Assembly: GCA_012064385.1 (NCBI GenBank)
Contig: QRDG01002511.1
Location: 434,001-498,000, forward strand
DNA length: 64,000 nucleotides
From: Puccinellia tenuiflora
Lineage: Eukaryota; Streptophyta; Magnoliopsida; Poales; Poaceae
Reading direction: 5' to 3'
The notes beneath the pieces are model-generated. The model searched no databases, was not told where the DNA came from, and saw nothing but the letters and a program-made list of their open reading frames with translations. How positions within the stretch are numbered: position 1 is the first letter of the stretch; each line of letters opens with the position of its first letter. This document shows positions 33,984 through 44,950 of this stretch, in pieces. Made by a program: the position numbers and the translations under genes.

Positions 33984-35898
33984 TGTTGGGAATATGCCCT
34001 AGAGGCAATAATAAAGTGGTTTATTAAGCATATTCAAGTTTATGATAATAGTTTATTATCCATGCTATAATTGTATTAAATGGAAACATAATACATGTGT
34101 GGAATATAAACACCCGGAGTCCCTAGTGAGCCTCTACAGGACTAGTTCGTTGATCAAGAGATAGTTAGAGTTTCCTAACTATGGACTTGTTATAGTCACT
34201 TGATAACGGAGTCATATCATTAGGAGTAATGGTGTGATGGACATGACCCAAATAAAGAGTTGCAATTAATCGTGTCACAAAAGTTTTGTTGTCAACACTT
34301 TTAATATGCCAAATATAGTTTCCTTAGACCATGAGATTATATCACTCCCGTTCACCGGAGGAATACTTTGTGGACATCAAACGTCACTTCGTAACTGGGT
34401 GATTATAAAGGTGGCTTTCAGGTATCTCCGATGGTGGGTTGTTGGGTGATATGAATCGAGAGTGGAATTTGTCCCTCCATGTGACGGAGAAGATATCTCC
34501 AGGCCTTCTCGGTAATATAGCATCAAGAGTCTGCAGACATGTGATTAAGTTGTAATCACCGGGATCCTATATTATGGACGAGTAAAGAGAACTTGCCGGT
34601 AACGAGATTAAACTAGACATGGGGATGTCAACGATTATATCTCGGGCAAGTAAAATATCGTGAGACAAAGGGAATCGTATATGAGATTAATTGAATCTCC
34701 GGCATCGTGGTTCAATCGAGAAAAGGTTTTCGTTGAGTGTATAGGAATTAATATGGACATCCCGGTCCCGCTATTAATTATTGATATGATCATGTCTATG
34801 CATTCTCGAACCCGTAGGGTCACACACTTAACGTTCCGATGAAATTAGGTTTTGCGATGAATTAAATGATGAAGTGAACGAATGGTGATTCGGAGTCTCG
34901 GATGGGATCCCGGACATCACTGAGGAGTTCCGGAGGAGTCCGAGAATAAGATTCATATATGGAAAGTGGTTTCCGGAGGTTTCGGAAAAGTTCCGGAAAT
35001 TATTTAAAGGGTACCGAAGGTTCCGGAATGTTCTAGAAGGGTCTAGAAGTGGGACCGCATATTTTGTATGGGGCCCACATGGTGCAAAGGGGTGCTGCCA
35101 CCACTTGGTGGGGCGCACCACCTAAGCCCATATGGGTGGTGCGGCACAAGGAGGGGAGTCCCACTCCTAGTTGGACTAGGAGGTGGGCTCTCACCCCTTT
35201 AGGAAAGGGGCCCAAGGAGGAGTCCTTGTTGGACTCCAACTTGGGGGGCAAGACAAGGAGGGGGCCGGCCGGCCCCTGCCCTTGACCTAGCCGCCACCTA
35301 TATAAGGAGGGGTAGGGGGGGCGCACCAATACAACCTTGGAGGCTGCCGCACCACCCCCCCTAGCCGCACCCCCCTCTTCCCATCTAGCCCTAGTGCGCC
35401 ACCATCTTCTCCCCGAAGGGCTGCCGCACCTCCACCTCTCCACCATAGCCGCACCACCCCTTGCCCTAGGGCTGCTGCGCCGCCTTGTCCTCTCCCTCTC
35501 CTCTTGCTTGGCTTGGCGAAGCCCTGCTCGCGGAGATCGTCATCGTCACCGGCACTACCGTCGTGCTGCTGAGATCATCAAGGCCACGTCTTCTCGCTTG
35601 CGGGATCAAGGAGTCGACGTCTTCATCGAGCTGTACGTGTGGACGCCGCGGAGGTGCTGCCCGTTGCTGCACTTCACCAGATTGGATCTCGAGGATAATA
35701 CATCTCCTCGCGACTAGACGAGTCTAGTTGCGGGGATCGACTAGCCAACCCCTGCACCGACAAAACGCGTTTGTTGATCTTCAAGGGTAAGAGATTGGAT
35801 CTCATCTTCGCTATCTTCATCTCGTAGATCTAGATCCTTGGGGTTTATTCCGCTTTGCCGCGTAGAAAATTTTTGTTTTCCACGCTGCGACCCCATCA
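33984..35898 (+). repeat. Copia 3' LTR, 1915 bp
   Basis: It starts TGTTGGGAATATG after the purine-rich GTGGGAGAC and ends CCCCATCA, followed by GGGTC. It matches the 5' LTR closely, with scattered substitutions. It keeps an extra TTCCGGA-rich block near 34968-35010. TATA-like CTATATAAGG at about 35300. Confidence 0.92.
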
Positions 35899-36558
35899 GG
35901 GTCGCGGCCCCCCGCTGATACGGCGCCTTGCTCTGTGGCGGGGGGATAGTCGGGTCCGTCTCAACCCACTCCTCCTCCGGCGGCTCCCACTGCAGCGTCG
36001 GGTCAAGCTCAAACCCGCCGTGCCCAGGTCCCTCCTCGCCCACGTCCTCCTCGCTGTCCTCCTCCTTGCCCACCTCCTGCTCCTCCTCGCTGTCCTCCGA
36101 CTCCGGCTCAGAATCCGGCTCCGGCTCCTCCTCATACGGAACGTCCTCCTTGTCGGACTCCTCGGCCGGGGAGGACTCTCTCCTCGTACTCCCACGCCGT
36201 GCACTCCTCGCACGTGGAGGTGAGGGTGTAGGTGAAGGTAGCCATCATGCCGAACTCGATCCCACCAGGATTTTCGACACACTACGCACCTTTTTTGCCA
36301 AGGCCTTCTTCATGTTTCCTGCATTGTCAAAAAAAAGTTTCATCAGTATACATAATCCAAAATTAAGGTAAATAGATGAAGCAAAAGTAAAAAAGAATTT
36401 AGATGAAACAACAATTAGATTAAAACAAAATACATGGAGTAGCGACAATGAGTTCTCACAAAATAAACTAGACTGACAATCACGGTTACATAGAGTAGCA
36501 TTGACCTATTACATATAAGCTAGACTGGCAATTACTAATACATGTGTCCTCATCGCTA

Positions 36559-39500
36559 TCAGTAGCCTGTGTCGAGATCATTGGGAACAACTATTGGACC
36601 ACTCGTGTCGTCATCACTGTCGGGGTCGCCACACCACCAACCCTCCACGGAACCAGGAGGTGGTCCCTGTGGCTCATCGACGTCAAGTCCTGTGTGGAAC
36701 CACTCTAGCAAAGACACATCGGCTTGGTTATGAACCTCCACGACTTCATCATGCGCTATGTCTTCCTCCATTCCCGCAGCTTCGTCTTCTTCGACGTATT
36801 CCATGTCATCATCGGTCGGCAAGTTGATAGTGAATATCCCAGGGAGCCCTCCTTCCTGATAAAACTCGCCTTCGAATGTTGAGGGCTCTAGGCGCCGGTA
36901 ATCTTCACTGTTAGGCATAGGCGGCCTATTGTGCGGAGGTACCGTCATCACAACATCCCACCCTTGTAGACGCTTTTGATATGCTTTGGCTGTTTTCTTG
37001 CACGGGTACGGGAGATAGAATACTTGGAAGGCCTGGGTAGCCAAAATGTAGACGTCGTCTCCCGGATACTTGGAGCTTTGTTGAACTTCGACCAATCCAA
37101 TTCTAGGATCCCGTCTCACCCGATGCGAGTCGAACCAATGGCATTTGAATACAACGGGATTTAGCCCTTTACCAAAGCCATAATTCAACTCGTATATAGC
37201 CTCGACTCTTCCATAGTAATGGAGTTTATCTGAGCCTTCACATAACACCCCACTATTTATTCTCTTCCGATTGGCCCGGTTTGTTGTGTACTCATGGGTA
37301 TGGAAGCGATATCCATTCACATCATAAGCATGGAATGAGTTGACGGAATGGCCAAAGCCATGGGCAATCTTTCTAAGCTCTGGCTTCATTTGTTTGTCCT
37401 TTTTTGCCTGCAAGTTTAGCATGGCAAGTTTAGAACGAGGAATGCTAGATGAATGTCCACGACACTAGAAAAGTTAGATAGAACAGTACCAAACCCGCGA
37501 ACCAGCTGATGAAACCACCACCCTTGTCAAAACCAGCACCCTTGTCAAAAAGATCCTTCGACTCTTTCGGGGTAGGTAACCTTCTCAGCTTCCAGTTTTC
37601 ACGAGTGAATCGTCTACGCCAATGAGAAAAGAGGAGTTAGCCACGAATATAGGAGTGAATGTTTATGAAATTCTAAATGGTGAAAGACTTACTCGATGTA
37701 CGGCTTCACTTCCACCATACTTAACAAGATATACGAGCTTATCATATCCCGCTCGAGTTTATTCATGATGAACTTCTTCGTGCCACTTGATTTGCCACCG
37801 AGCCCTATGAAGATGCTAAGCTTGGGTACATCTTCAGGGTTGGCTACATTGTAGCGAAGGACTGGATTGTGCTTTGTGGGAATGTTGGCATGATAATACC
37901 TTGTCGTGAAGTTTGACACCTCCTCGTTAAGGCATGCCTCGGCCATGGATATCTCGATCTTGCATTTATTGCCGCAATTTCCACGTAGCTTCTTCATTTC
38001 TCTCTCAGGCCCAAACTGCCAACGGGTCGACACAGGCCCCCCCAGCAAAGCCTCGTGCGGGAGATGCAAGATCATATGTTGCATCGTATTAAAAAAACCT
38101 GGCGGAAGTAACATCTCTAGCTTGCAAAGCAACTCGGGTGCCTGTTCATGCAGCTTCTCAAGCACTTCACGATCCAACTCCCTTGCACAAATCTGGCGGA
38201 AGAAAAAGCTCAACTCCGCAAGTGTTCGCCAAGTCTCCTCATCGACATAGCCTCAAATCATCACCGACATTATGCGCTCAATCCACACGTGGTAGTCATG
38301 ACTCTTCAGCCCTGCCACTCGTTGCGTTTCCAGGTTCACACACCTCGTCCAGTTAGCTGCATACCCAGCAGGGAAGTACAAACAGTCCACGAGCCACTGT
38401 AATATTTCCCTTCTTTCCGCCCTTGTAGGGCAGAACGGAGCCTTTGGCTTAGACCACCTACTGCCGTTGACTCCAGGAGGCTGCATATTCAGATTTGGCC
38501 TGTCACAAAGCTCTTCTTAGTCAATTCGAGCCTTGACGTTATCCTTCGTCTTCTCAGTCTCCATGATGCTGCTATAGAGAGCCTCGGCGATATTCTTTTC
38601 GGTGTGCATTACATCAATGTTGTGTGGAAGCTCAACATCCTCCATGTACGGGAGCAGCTTCCAGAAGCACGGAATGTGAGTCCACTGGTGTGTCTCCCCA
38701 TAACCCACGAAACCATTCCCATCGGGGTTAGGCACGAGAGCTTCTAGCTCAGCCTTGATTTCACGTCTGGTCATCAGACGTGGTTTCGGAGCATGGATCT
38801 CGACTCCTTTCTTGAACCGCTTTACGTCACTCCTGTATCTATGATCTGGGTCAAGGAACTGCCGATGTTGATCAAAGCAGGAATACTTGCCTCCCTTCTT
38901 AAGCCAGAAGAAAGTCATAGCCTGTCTGCACTGTGGGCAAGGCCACTTCCCATGTGTACACTAGCCGCAGAACAAAGCACGCGCTGGTAAGTCATGGAGA
39001 GATGTGTGGCACCAGATATACATATCGAAGTGATCATTTGTTGAGGCATCATATGTCCAGACCCCGCGACCGTTCCAGCCAACTGCCAAGTCTTCCACCA
39101 GCGGTTCCAGGTACACATTCATGTTCTTACCCGGATATTTCGGTCCTGGGATTATCATCGACAATAACATGTTATGTGATCTCATGGACTCACCGGGGGG
39201 AGGTTCTGGGGGATGACAAACACGGGCCAACAGCTGTATGTTGCCGCCGACATGCCATACGGATTGAACCCATCGGTTGATATAGCAACAGCTACGCTCC
39301 TCGGGTCGCCCGCTTTCGGTGGATACTTTGCTACAAACCTCTTCCATGCGGCACCATCCGACAGATGTATCATCTTGTCGGTGTATCTCTCCCCTAATGC
39401 GGCCCATCGCATCTGCTGGGCAGTGTCTTTGTTCATGTAAAGACACTGGATCCTCGGTATAAATGGAAGATACCGGAGAATCTTCTGGGGAATCCCGGTC

Positions 39501-40282
39501 TGCCTCTTTTGTCAACCACCGAGGTCGACCTCGAAGTACCTCGAGGAATTGCAATTGATGCAATAATTTGTTCCAGCATGGTCTTTCCTGAATAGCATGC
39601 ATCCCTTCGGACAGGCGTCTATCTTCTCATATGACATCTTAAGGTCACGGAGGAGTTTAGTCGCCTCGTAGAAGCTCTTCGCCAAGATGTGCCCTTTCGG
39701 TAGAAGGCTGCCAACGACGGCCAGAAGATCATCGAAACCATCCCTGCATATCTTCCTCTGGTACTTCAGGGCCATAAGGCGAGCGATGGCATCTAGAAGG
39801 GTAACATCTATATGTTCATGGAGGGGTTTCTGGGAAGCAAACATAGCCTCGTAGTACTTCTTTGTGTTTTCCTCCGGCTGCTCACTTGTCTCCGCCTCCT
39901 GAGGTGTCTCCGCCTCTACATGAGGGCTTTCAGGTGCATTAGCATTAACAAAGTCATCTAAGCAGTTCTCGAACCCAGTGTCAAATCCTCCAGCTGGCTG
40001 AATCTGACGCGGCTCGGTTCTAGGACGTTTTGCTAACTGTTCACCATGGAAATTCCAAACATGGTAGAACGGTGTGAACCCAAACTTGAGCAGGTGCGTA
40101 CTGACATCTACCTTCGACATTCGCTTTCGGTTAGCGCATTTCTTACAGGGGCAAAACACTTTCATGGGTTTGCTGCTGATGTCAAACGCCTTGTTCACAA
40201 ACTCCTCAGCCTTATCTCTCCATTCATCACTAAACTCATACTGACTCTTTCTGCCAGCATACATCCACTCACGGTTCTCCAT
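36559..40282 (-). pseudogene. CACTA-2 TNP2-like transposase, full length but with multiple lesions
   Basis: Homologue of 16384-19665, ATG at 40282. The same domains are readable: Cys-rich N-terminus, Transposase_21 core (NIDVMHTEKN at about 38600) and a complete DUF4218-type segment (38213-37733, with LPPGFFNTMQHMILHLPHEALLGGPV). This last part is deleted in CACTA-1. A DUF4216-type last exon is open at 37422-36559 (its true start follows an acceptor near 37408). Lesions: TGA at 39512-39514, a one-base loss in a C run near 39194-39199, TAG at 38961-38963, TAA at 38517-38519 and TGA at 38253-38255. Three of the four nonsense codons are explained by a C-to-T or G-to-A transition. The gene is dead as it stands, despite close similarity to CACTA-1. 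Confidence 0.9.
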
Positions 40283-40404
40283 CCTTTAATCGGTACCAAA
40301 AAAGACATACACAATGCTTTCAGTTCAACATGTCATTGAATTTTAACAAAACCATATTTTACGGCATGCATCCACCTATCTCTCTAATGGGTATTGGACC
40401 TAAA

Positions 40405-40621
40405 CAGCCCGCGGGCCCGTGGATTGAGTACGTTCTCCCCGCTCTACCCCGATCCGAGATAGAATTTCGGTAGCACCTCCCCGCTGCTCTCCCGATACAC
40501 GTCTCGGCAAAAAGCCGAGAGAATGTGCATCCGGAGAACAACGGGGAGGCGCTGTCGAAATTCTATCTCGGATCGAGGTAGAGCATGGGAGAACGTACCC
40601 AATCCACGGACCCGCGGACTG
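40405..40621 (-). repeat. Long hairpin of CACTA-2 (counterpart of 16046-16261)
   Basis: Arms of about 105 bp around an AAAAA loop (40509-40513; TTTTT in the sense strand). The wobble-type differences between the arms seen in CACTA-1 are largely shared. This copy adds an extra base in one arm and two new A-C mismatches, and one U:G pair of CACTA-1 is a U:A pair here. Confidence 0.88.
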
Positions 40622-40632
40622 CCCCGTAAATG

Positions 40633-40702
40633 CCGTAAGCGTTACGGCTGAAAATATGCAACTCTAACTCTATGTGCATATTTTTCCGCGTAACGCTTAC
40701 GG
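40633..40702 (-). repeat. Short hairpin of CACTA-2 (counterpart of 15965-16034)
   Basis: Arms 40633-40660 and 40675-40702 contain CCGTAAGCGTTACG and its complement. Confidence 0.85.
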
Positions 40703-40917
40703 ACGGGTATTGACGCCTAGGTGACGCGACAGACTCGGTGATCTAGACCAAAATAAAACCCTAGGTACATTCAAGAGAGCCGGCGAATTCTTACCCTCGA
40801 AGCGTGATCAACGGCGAAGAAGATCTTCCGCCGACACCCTCCGTCGACAGCCCCGCTCTCACGCTCGACACATACTCCTGTACGAGAAAAGAAATAAAGA
40901 AATGTTATCACTGTTTT

Positions 40918-41188
40918 AAAATAAACTAAATACAAATGACATAAACTAAATAACTAACCTAACTAACCTAACTAACCTAAATAACTAACTAACTAATTTC
41001 ATCCAGATAACTAACCTAACTAACCTAAATAACTAACTAACTAACCTAAATGACATAAACTAAATAACTAACCTAACTAACCTAAATAACTAACTAACTA
41101 ACCTAAATGACATAAACTAAATAACTAACCTAACTAACCTAAATAACTAACCTAACTAACCTAAATAACTAACTAACTAATTTCATCC
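40918..41188. repeat. Microsatellite-like array of CTAACTAACCTAAATAA in CACTA-2
   Basis: Alternating TAACTAACC and TAAATAACTAAC units, with a longer-range repeat that includes ATGACATAAACTAAAT. It occupies the position of the first leader intron, which in CACTA-1 (15246-15777) is ordinary sequence. Confidence 0.85.
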
Positions 41189-41204
41189 GGAGGAGGAGGA
41201 GGAA

Positions 41205-41640
41205 TACCTAGTGGAGGAGCCGCGGTGGAGGAGCCGCGGTGGGGGATGCCGGAGCCGGGGAGGAGCGCGGTGGAGGAGCCGCGGTGGGGGAGGTCTGGCG
41301 GCGGGCGAGCTGCGGGCGGGGGAGGCGCGGTGGAGGAGCCGCGGTGGGGGAGCTGCTGCGGGCGGGGGGGATGCCGGAGCCGGGGAGGAGCGCGGTGGAG
41401 GAGCCGCGGTGGGGGAGGTCTGGCGGCGGGCGAGCTGCGGGCGGGGGAGGCGCGGTGGGGGAGCTGCTGCGGGCGGGGGGGATGCCGGAGCCGGGGAGTG
41501 CGGTGGAGGGACTGCTGCGGGCGGGGGAGGCGCGGCGGCGGGAGATCCGGCAATGGCGGTGGCGGCGGTGGCGCCGGGGGAGGTGCGGTGGCGGGGGAGG
41601 CGCGGGAGGTGCGGCGGCGCTCTGGCGGGTCGAGCTGTGG
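41205..41640. repeat. GC-rich minisatellite in the CACTA-2 leader
   Basis: Repeats of GAGGAGCCGCGGTGGGGGA with GATGCCGGAGCCGGGGA and GGCGGGCGAGCTGCGGGCGG units. The long frames on both strands come from the repeat composition and are not accepted as genes. This corresponds to the GC-rich leader of CACTA-1 at 14650-15245. Confidence 0.8.
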
Positions 41641-41711
41641 GGTGCGGGATCGAGATGGGTGTGTGAGTGCAGTGAAGTGCGTGTCCGCGTGTGTGGTCTG
41701 AAAGGATGACG

Positions 41712-41870
41712 TCTTTGCCGTGACAGCCTCCTTTGCCGTGTGGTTACGCGGGCCACACGGCACAGAGACTCTTTGCCGTGAGGGTATAAGCGCGGCGCAC
41801 GGCAGAGTACCTCTTTGCCGTGTGCATTGAGGCGCGGCGCACGGCAGAGCATCTCTTTGCCGAGTGTTTT
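41712..41870. repeat. Inner subterminal block of CACTA-2
   Basis: TTTGCCGTG/CACGGCA motifs lie between the GC-rich leader and the 352-bp array, as in CACTA-1 at 14535-14646. Confidence 0.75.
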
Positions 41871-42007
41871 TTTTTCATTTTTTCTTTTTGTTTTTGTTTT
41901 CTTTTAATTCTTTTTCTTCTTTACTATTTGTATGGACTGTTTGTTAGTATTGATATTTTAAGAACCAACCTAATAAAACCAAGCTATAAGTCCAGGAACA
42001 ACTCGAT

Positions 42008-43905
42008 ATGGAGAAAGTGATGCCGAGGTGCGACCCGCTTCACGAACCCCCCTTACTCTCCGTAGTAAGTTCCGACACTTAAGGTGGAAACTCCCGTTTC
42101 GGGTGCCGGGCATGGAATCATGCGACGGAACACATGGAATGTTGGTTCCCATTGGTCCTATGTACCAACCTAACACAACCAAGCAAAAAAGTTCATGCGT
42201 CTACCCCCTCTCGGTGCCGGTCAAAGGGGTAGATCGACAGGTTGGACTTTTTTCCAGCGGGTGTAGGGTTTCGCCGTAGCGGGGGTCCGGAGCGTCGGAA
42301 TCCCACCAAAGCTTGCATTGGTCCCTAATATATGTATAAGAGTGTGTTGGGAGGTTGCGGGAACCAAGATACGGCTCCGAGGTGCGACCCGCTTCACGAA
42401 CCCCCCTTACTCCGTACTAAGTTCCGACACTTAAGGTGGAAACTCCCGTTTCGGGTGCCGGGCATGGAATCATGCGACGGAACACATGGAATGTTGGTTC
42501 CCATTGGTCCTATGTACCAACCTAACACAACCAAGTAAAAAAGTTCATGCGTCTACCCCCTCTCGGCGCCGGTCAAAGGGGTAGATCGACAGGTTGGACT
42601 TTTTTCCAGCGGGTGTAGGGTTTCGCCGTAGCGGGGGTCCGGAGCGTCGGAATCCCACCAAAGCTTGCATTGGTCCCTAATATATGTATAAGAGTGTGTT
42701 GGGAGGTTGCGGGAACCAAGATACGGCTCTGAGGTGCGACCCGCTTCACGAACCCCCCTTACTCTCCGTAGTAAGTTCCGACACTTAAGGTGGAATCTCC
42801 CGTTTCGGGTGCCGGGCATGGAATCATGCGACGGAACACATGGAATGTTGATTCCCATTGGTCCTATGTACCAACCTAACACAACCAGGCAAAAAAGTTC
42901 ATGCGTCTACCCCCTCTCGGCGCCGGTCAAAGGGGTAGATCGACAGGTTGGACTTTTTTCCAGCGGGTGTAGGGTTTCGCCGTAGCGGGGGTCCGGAGCG
43001 TCGGAATCCCACCAAAGCTTGCATTGGTCCCTAATATATGTTTAAGAGTGTGTTGGGAGGTTGCGGGAACCAAGATACGGCTCCGAGGTGCGACCCGCTT
43101 CACGAACCCCCCTTACTCCGTACTAAGTTCCGACACTTAAGGTGGAAACTCCCGTTTCGGGTGCCGGGCATGGAATCATGCGACGGAACACATGGAATGT
43201 TGGTTACCATTGGTCCTATGTACCAACCTAACACAACCAAGCAAAAAAGTTCATGCGTCTACCCCCTCTCGGCGCCGGTCAAAGGGGTAGATCGACAGGT
43301 TGGACTTTTTTCCAGCGGGTGTAGGGTTTCGCCGTAGCGGGGGTCCGGAGCGTCGGAATCCGACCAAAGCTTGCATTGGTCCCTAATATATGTATAAGAG
43401 TGTGTTGGTAGGTTGCGGGAACCAAGATACGTCTCCGAGGTGCGACCCGCTTCACGAACCCCCCTTACTCTCCGTAGTAAGTTCCGACACTTAAGGTGAA
43501 AACTCCCGTTTCGGGTGCCGGGCATGGAATCATGCGACGGAACACATGGAATGTTGGTTCCCATTGGTCCTATGTACCAACCTAACATAACCAAGCAAAA
43601 AAGTTCATGCGTCTACCCCCTCTCGATCGGCGCCGGTCAAAGGGGTAGATCGACAGGTTGGACTTTTTTCCAGCGGGTGTAGGGTTTCGCCGTAGCGGGG
43701 GTCCGGAGCGTCGGAATCCCACCAAAGCTTGCATTGGTCCCTAATATATTTATAAGAGTGTGTTGGGAGGTTGCGGGAACCAAGATACGGCTCCGAGGTG
43801 CGACCCGCTTCACGAACCCCCCTTACTCTCCGTAGTAAGTTCCGACACTTAAGGTGGAATCTCCCGTTTCGGGTGCCGGGCATGGCATCATGCGACGGAA
43901 CTCCC
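42008..43905. repeat. 352-bp tandem array of CACTA-2 (about 5.4 units)
   Basis: AAGCTT anchors at 42309, 42661, 43015, 43367 and 43725, steps 352-358. All units are of subtype B (complement of AAGGGGGGTTCGTGAAGCGG); subtype A of CACTA-1 is absent. The outermost unit is truncated at about 43905 and followed by the flank seen at 10650-10740 of CACTA-1. Confidence 0.93.
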
Positions 43906-44204
43906 GTTTCATCTATGCTGAGTACCTATGTTGAGTGCTTTGCTTGATCTACACAACCAAGCAAAAAAGTTCATGCGTCTACCCCTCTCGGCGCCGGTTC
44001 CACCGAAACAAGAGTTTTTGCCTGTTTCGTCCGCTTGTTAGGGGTTGCGACGACGCATGCGGCCCGCACTACCACCGGAGGGTTATATATATTATCAAAA
44101 AACATAATTAATTCAAGTAAATGAGTGTATTATAAGTCTTAACAAGAAATGAAACAAAGAAAGTCTATGGAAACGACAAAAATAGAAAAGAGGGAGAAAC
44201 ACAT

Positions 44205-44675
44205 GTTTTGCCGTGTGGGTTTCCCGGGGAACACGGCAAAGAGATGATGTGCCGTGCGCCTGGAGGGAAGCCACACGGCAAAGCAATGATGTGCCGTGCT
44301 CTGCTTCTTCGTACACGGCAAAGGTTTTCCCGCGAATTTTTTTTCCGCGCGGGAACAAGCCGCGCGAATAGAAATATTTTCCCGCGAAATATCGGGGAAC
44401 CGCGGCAAATCCTGGTCAAATTCTTTGCCGTGGTTGGTAGAAAAACACACGGCAAAGTTTCTTTGCCGAGTGGCGTAGATGTGCCGTGTGCTTCCGATAT
44501 GTTTTGCCGTGCGTATTTATTTGCCGTGCGCTTTTCTTATGTTTTGCCGTGCATATTGGCTTTGCCGTGATCCCCCTCCTCCACGCACGGCAAAATATTC
44601 TTTGCCGTGTTCCGCAATACTGATTGCGCACGGCAAAGCGATGGCCACACGGCAAAGATAGTTTTTCCGGTAGTG
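44205..44675. repeat. CACTA-2 left-end subterminal and terminal repeats
   Basis: TTTGCCGTG/CACGGCAAA motifs end in TTTTTCCGGTAGTG at 44675, followed by the target duplication CCT. Confidence 0.85.
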
Positions 44676-44755
44676 CCTCTTCGGTTAGTTAAATATACAC
44701 AACCCTGAGGGATGACAAAAATATGATAGACAGGCCTCTCGTTTTTGCCAACAAC

Positions 44756-44887
44756 CTATAGCCGGACGTCATGGCCAAACGAGAACCTAACAATACAACC
44801 AGAGAGTTCCATGACTTCCATCGCTCGGATTCCCGAGGAGATATAGCAGATAAGCAGAAAGACAGAGAGCAAAGAGAAAGAGACCAT
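44756..44887 (-). CDS. Putative small secreted peptide, first exon or complete 43-aa frame
   Basis: I do not recognise the family. ATG 44887 opens MVSFSLLSVFLLICYISSGI, a textbook signal peptide (short start, hydrophobic core, small residues GIRA at the likely cleavage site). The short remainder MEVMELSGCIVRFSFGHDVRL ends at a stop at 44756-44758. A clean TATA box (CTATATATAAGG, plus-strand 44951-44962) lies about 65 bp upstream, giving a leader of some 40 nt. An out-of-frame ATG at 44898 precedes it (MLHTWSLSL...), which weakens the case slightly. CACTA-2 begins only 80 bp downstream at 44675, so further exons may have been separated to 24297 and beyond. It could be a defence or signalling peptide gene interrupted by the transposon, or a chance frame. 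Confidence 0.35.
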   Translation of the reverse strand: MVSFSLLSVFLLICYISSGIRAMEVMELSGCIVRFSFGHDVRL

Positions 44888-44950
44888 GTGTGAAGCATGG
44901 CTGCTGCCTCCTACAGTCCTACGTCTCCACAATGGCTGTCCCAATGGCGC

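Larger units (their letters stand above)
27405..35898 (+). mobile_element. Gag-only Copia element (LARD-like, Angela/BARE-related), 8.5 kb
   Basis: Two LTRs (27405-29278 and 33984-35898) share TGTTGGGAATATGCCC starts and CA ends. The PBS is TGGTATCAGAGC at 29280, the polypurine tract GTGGGAGA lies just before 33984, and the target duplication GGGTC is at 27400-27404 and 35899-35903. The internal 4.7 kb encodes a Gag (30542-31171) but no protease, integrase, RT or RNase H. The remainder is AT-rich and non-coding. The element would depend on enzymes from a relative. The uninterrupted target is visible in CACTA-1 near 20353-20360, where the same sequence carries a single GGGTC (as GACCC). The LTRs are nearly identical apart from a block of about 42 bp, so the insertion is fairly recent. 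Confidence 0.93.
25552..36313 (-). pseudogene. CACTA-2 second gene (Transposase_24 type), split by Copia insertion and by a stop codon
   Basis: Homologue of the gene at 19928-22215. ATG at 36313 (MKKALAKKV). A CGA-to-TGA change puts a stop at 36245-36247, 22 codons in. The rest of exon 1 (acidic region, then DPTIPPPQSK near 35930) is interrupted at 35899-35903 by the Copia element and resumes at 27399 (DLPYGSRHTLL). Downstream exons are still visible on the minus strand: SFEYVPPKAKGQRTYSSILG (about 27258-27050), NYFSYRPEHE (about 26970-26776), VPPPYVGNN (about 26700-26527), KAKTGVDPSPFAVWSKF to the Gln-rich coiled coil (about 26440-25889), and a short last exon to the TGA at 25552-25554. That last exon is two codons shorter than in CACTA-1. 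No functional product is expected. Confidence 0.85.
24298..44675 (-). mobile_element. CACTA-2, complete CACTA transposon in opposite orientation, with nested Copia element
   Basis: Ends CACTACCGGAAAC (24298) and TTTTTCCGGTAGTG (to 44675) carry the 3-bp target duplication CCT (24295-24297, 44676-44678). The total is 20.4 kb, or about 11.9 kb once the Copia element and one GGGTC copy are subtracted. Gene order is that of CACTA-1 read on the minus strand: left end at 44675, 352-bp array 42.0-43.9 kb, hairpins, transposase remnant 40282-36559, second gene 36313-25552, right end at 24298. The different target duplications (CAA and CCT) show that this is a separate insertion and not a simple inverted duplication of CACTA-1. 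Confidence 0.95.

Noticed and set aside
41173..41852. Pro/Ala- and Gly-rich frames of 150-214 codons
   Set aside because: Produced by the GC-rich minisatellite in the CACTA-2 leader.
10029..44675. One large inverted duplication
   Set aside because: The two CACTA copies have different target duplications (CAA and CCT), different array lengths and different lesions, so they are independent insertions.
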